From NCBI GenBank assembly GCA_020353515.1, contig CP070695.1, positions 1,207,537 to 1,271,536 on the forward strand: a stretch of DNA of 64,000 nucleotides, in the 5' to 3' direction. The stretch is from Candidatus Heimdallarchaeota archaeon (lineage in GTDB: Archaea > Asgardarchaeota > Heimdallarchaeia > Hodarchaeales > Hodarchaeaceae). The notes under the pieces were generated by a model. The model saw only the letters and a list, made by a program, of their open reading frames with translations. It was not told the DNA's origin and searched no databases. Numbering within the stretch: position 1 is the stretch's first letter; each line of letters opens with the position of its first letter. Positions 61,370 to 64,000 of this stretch are shown here, piece after piece. The position numbers and the translations under genes are program-made.

Positions 61370-62476
61370 ATGGCACTTAATGGAAATGTTGTATTAATTG
61401 TTGGTACTGGTACTATCGGCGAACCGTTAACTGGATTATTAGCGGCATTATCTAAGGAACTAGGAATCGACGAATTAATATTTTATAAACACACACCTAG
61501 ACTAACAGATCGTCCCATGATACGAGGATTGCTTTCAAAAGGCGCCCATATGTGCTGTCAGATAGAAAAATTCAATAAATTCCGTGAAATGGGAGTAGAA
61601 CCGACCTACACCTTTGAGGATGCCCTTGCAAAGGCAACTGTTGTTGCAGATTGTTCAACTGAAGGGATGGGTGTTCGAAATCGTTTTTTATTCTATGAAA
61701 ATGTCAAAGAGGAAGTCAGAGCCTTCTTAGCCCAAGGATCAGAACATGGTTTTGGTATTCCCTACGGCGTCGGACTCAATGATCGTGTCCTCCATAGAAG
61801 GAATTCACAATTTTTACAAGTTGTCAGCTGTAATACTCATGCAGCATCACGAGTACTTAAGGATTTAGCATTTGATGGGAAAGAAAATAGTATTTTAAGT
61901 GAAGCACGATTTGTTTTTATGAGAAGGGCCACTGATGTTTCTCAAACTGGTAAATTCATAGCAGGACCATCTGTTGGAAAACACAAGGATCATACATTTG
62001 GTACTCACCACGCGAAGGACGTCTATCGTTTATATTCAACATTAGGTCATCATCTCAATGTCTTTTCGAGTGCTATCAAATTAAATACTCAATATATGCA
62101 TACAGCATTTTTTAATCTGGTTTTAGACAAAGAGAAAGCTCTCTCCCTAGATGAGGTTAAGCAAAAATTCAGTGATGATCCGTACGTTGCTGTAACTAAT
62201 AAAACCGATGCTAATGTTATATTCTCCTTTGGCAGAGAATATGGCCACTTTGGTAGAATCCTGAACCAAATTGTAGTTGTCATTCCTAGTTTAATGGTTC
62301 GGCAAAGTGAGCTCTTTACTGATAAAGTAGAAATAGTAGGGTATGCGTATACTCCCCAAGATGGAAATTCCCTCTTAAGCTCAACTTCTGCAATTGCCTT
62401 CTTTTTAGATCCCGACAATGTGACCCTAGGTGAGCCTCTCCCTTGGCTTCGACCATATATGTTCTCTGAAGTCTAA
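61370..62476 (+). CDS. Archaeal type II glyceraldehyde-3-phosphate dehydrogenase homologue, divergent
   Basis: The 368-residue sequence follows the archaeal GAPDH pattern. It has LIVGTGTIGEPL for nucleotide binding, ADCSTEGMGVRNR matching the VDATPxGxGxxN element, and VVSCNTHAASR with the catalytic Cys154. The later RRATDVSQTGKFIAGPS and GTHHAKDV segments match the RRAADP and HHGPDV regions of known enzymes, including the catalytic His. The usual SCNTT is SCNTH, and the central domain has unusual insertions. A CGAGGTTT element lies upstream of the ATG. It may be a true GAPDH, or a paralogue acting on another phosphorylated aldehyde. The neighbouring PfkB kinase suggests sugar-phosphate metabolism. 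Confidence 0.7.
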   Translation: MALNGNVVLIVGTGTIGEPLTGLLAALSKELGIDELIFYKHTPRLTDRPMIRGLLSKGAHMCCQIEKFNKFREMGVEPTYTFEDALAKATVVADCSTEGMGVRNRFLFYENVKEEVRAFLAQGSEHGFGIPYGVGLNDRVLHRRNSQFLQVVSCNTHAASRVLKDLAFDGKENSILSEARFVFMRRATDVSQTGKFIAGPSVGKHKDHTFGTHHAKDVYRLYSTLGHHLNVFSSAIKLNTQYMHTAFFNLVLDKEKALSLDEVKQKFSDDPYVAVTNKTDANVIFSFGREYGHFGRILNQIVVVIPSLMVRQSELFTDKVEIVGYAYTPQDGNSLLSSTSAIAFFLDPDNVTLGEPLPWLRPYMFSEV

Positions 62477-63236
62477 AATAATGATCTATATTTTTAATCA
62501 TCATCTCTACTAATGGGAGCATACTAAATTACTTATAAGAGAGGATACTGGTTTCGAACACCCAAGGCATGGAATAAGAATATCCAATATAGGGCTTCGC
62601 AATATATGCGACCGTTAGCGATCTGGGTAATGTATTGGGCGCTAAAAAAACGACTTAAAACAAAACATCTTTGTATGACCAGTACTTGGATTCAATTTTA
62701 TAACGTCTATGTCAATATGTAGCCTTACCATTGTGAAGATATACCTGTGGAATCAATAATTTTAATTTAAATATTATAGCCCACTAGATTCTTTAAATCG
62801 ATGTTAATCTCGTGCTATTTCTGGTTTGAAGCAATTAGTTCTTCGTTAATTACAAATATTTAATTGGAAACTCTTCTAATATGTGGTTAATCATTCGAAA
62901 TAAAAAGTATTAATTCGGATAATTTATCTAGAAAATTTGGTTACATAAATAAAGCCCCATGAAGACCATATACATGCAAAAAAAATAGTAATAAAATTGC
63001 TACTAGAGGTTTCCATCGTTTTTCATATCATATGAAAATACAGCTAAAATAATATGACATCCTATATACTTCTATATTTACAATATGATGTATTATCTTA
63101 TCTCCCTTATAAAATAAAATTCGAAAAATAAGGTTCAAAAGAATAACCTTAAACACTACACGATCTCTTGCAGATTCTCCTGAAACTAGTGGATAAATAC
63201 ACCCAACAGCAATTAACTGCTGATGGGGACTGAAAA
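62477..63236. other. 760-base AT-rich intergenic region
   Basis: I find no convincing gene. The largest minus-strand reading frame that enters here is an extension of a shadow of the GAPDH-like gene. A TAAGGTT/AACCTTA inverted repeat is at 63129-63151 and a CAGCA/TGCTG hairpin at 63207-63222 near the start of the next gene. TTATAAAATAAAA at about 63107 is a possible TATA element, about 125 bases before the ATG at 63237. The length is larger than any other gap in the window, so a leader or an unknown RNA is possible. Confidence 0.4.
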
Positions 63237-64000
63237 ATGAATATCTTGAGAAAAAGTCAACCAGTAATAGGTTCCTTGACCATTCTTCTTGTGATTATAC
63301 TTGGCTGCATACCAATACCTCTAGTACCGTCACTTTTACCGAAGGAAACTCTAGAAGAAGGTGGGACTGGTATTGACCCTCTCAAAGAGTCAATGGTCGA
63401 AGTACCGAGATTAATGGAAATAATTAACAGCTATTCTAATCTTGGTTCTGCTCCTAACTTAACAGAAATTCCTTTGGACAATTGTACAGTACCAACTTTC
63501 ACCATTGGAGCTCAAGAAGGACAAGGAGGAGGGAATGTTAACATCAATGACTCATTCAACTTGGTGGACACGCTAGCGGATAGTACGCAAAATAGTATTG
63601 ATGGAGTAGGATATCCAACCGAGAAGAATACCACTATAACAATCTCAACACCACCAGTTTATTCACGACAAGATCTCGTATTTAACATCTCAGGTATCAC
63701 AGCAGAGTATGATTGGCGACTTAGAGAGGCATTAAAGCCAGATTTTACTACAGACTTTACAATACTTTCAACCAATGGATTTAAAGCTTATGCCATGGCG
63801 TTTGAAATTGAGGAAGACTATGCCGCGTTAGACACAATACGTATCTATCATAGTTACAGTTCAAGTCCTACAGGCGAGATTTATATTGTGAATGAAACAA
63901 CTAGTGGACAAACAGAACCCAATAATACCGCAAGAATTTCCTCGATTCAATCTCTTATTCATCAGAGTGGATGGTATGATTATAATTTCTCCTCTGATTC
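63237..64000 (+). CDS. Secreted protein, N-terminal part, unknown (partial)
   Basis: Open from an ATG at 63237 to the window end: 254 complete codons without a stop. A GGGGA element about 8 bases upstream is the likely ribosome-binding site, and a small CAGCA/TGCTG hairpin precedes it. Residues 1-30 form a signal peptide (SLTILLVIILG, then CIPIPLVP). The rest is Ser/Thr/Asn-rich with several NxT/NxS sites (NLT, NCT, NTT, NIS, NET, NNT), typical of a glycosylated surface protein. A beta-rich fold is suggested by alternating strands. No family is recognised. Confidence 0.7.
   Translation, partial: MNILRKSQPVIGSLTILLVIILGCIPIPLVPSLLPKETLEEGGTGIDPLKESMVEVPRLMEIINSYSNLGSAPNLTEIPLDNCTVPTFTIGAQEGQGGGNVNINDSFNLVDTLADSTQNSIDGVGYPTEKNTTITISTPPVYSRQDLVFNISGITAEYDWRLREALKPDFTTDFTILSTNGFKAYAMAFEIEEDYAALDTIRIYHSYSSSPTGEIYIVNETTSGQTEPNNTARISSIQSLIHQSGWYDYNFSSD

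Noticed and set aside
62549..62563. Sequence resembling a tRNA T arm (GGTTTCGAACACC)
   Set aside because: Only three base pairs flank the TTCGAAC loop, and no acceptor stem, D arm or anticodon arm can be drawn around it.

Overview
The window is about 64 kb of AT-rich, gene-dense archaeal DNA. Archaeal markers are a type II methionine aminopeptidase, an archaeal-type glyceraldehyde-3-phosphate dehydrogenase homologue, an F420-type luciferase-like oxidoreductase, a TrmB-type regulator, a polyprenol/dolichol kinase-like enzyme, an M42 aminopeptidase, and TATA-box promoters placed close to start codons. A Rag/Gtr-type small GTPase fused to a roadblock domain (19.8-20.7 kb), together with a longin/roadblock-like protein (34.7-35.1 kb), points to an Asgard archaeon. 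A Heimdallarchaeia-like lineage is the most likely group, but this is inferred from gene content and not from a phylogeny. TTG and GTG starts are common. I found no rRNA, tRNA, CRISPR array, insertion sequence or prophage.

Layout. 0-2.3 kb: the tail of one surface protein and a rearranged solute-binding protein, both ending in a PGF-membrane-basic sorting tail. 2.3-7 kb: two PLP enzymes, an ornithine cyclodeaminase-family enzyme and a membrane thioredoxin carrying a zinc ribbon. 7-8.3 kb: a CheC-CheD pair without any other chemotaxis gene. 8.3-14.9 kb: acyl-CoA synthetase, zinc alcohol dehydrogenase, amidohydrolase, small-molecule kinase and methionine aminopeptidase. 15-20.7 kb: HEAT-repeat protein, hydrolase, OLD-family nuclease and the Rag-like GTPase. 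20.7-25.9 kb: a proline/hydroxyproline-type dehydrogenase complex (two coupled genes), a divergent PutA-type proline dehydrogenase and a six-helix membrane protein. 26-31.6 kb: glycyl-tRNA synthetase, agmatinase-family enzyme, then a sulfur/Fe-S cluster of an IscS homologue without the PLP lysine, IscU and TusA, then the polyprenol kinase-like enzyme.

32-40.3 kb: TrmB-type regulator with a phosphoribosyltransferase, a 45-residue cysteine-rich protein, small proteins, flavin reductase-like protein, M32 carboxypeptidase, ADP-ribosylglycohydrolase overlapping a DNA adenine methyltransferase. 40.5-52 kb: a 1148-residue GH13 enzyme, CorA, aldo-keto reductase, M42 peptidase, a 985-residue solute-binding protein, a second DNA methyltransferase and a DUF3467 protein. 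52-62.5 kb: APC permease with a stress-protein tail, a free-methionine-sulfoxide-reductase-like GAF protein, an F420-type oxidoreductase, a VIT1-like transporter, a CNNM/CorC-type protein, thiolase, PfkB kinase and the GAPDH homologue. The last 1.5 kb is a 760-base intergenic stretch and the start of a secreted protein.

Taken together the genes fit a heterotroph living on peptides, amino acids, organic acids and glucans. It takes up peptides or sugars through surface-anchored binding proteins, cleaves them with M32 and M42 peptidases, oxidises proline-like compounds, and uses acyl-CoA synthetase and thiolase. The most unusual items are the lysine-less IscS module, the Rag-roadblock GTPase with a degenerate switch II, the rearranged binding proteins, the CheC homologue with both catalytic asparagines lost, and the methyltransferase-ADP-ribosylglycohydrolase pair.
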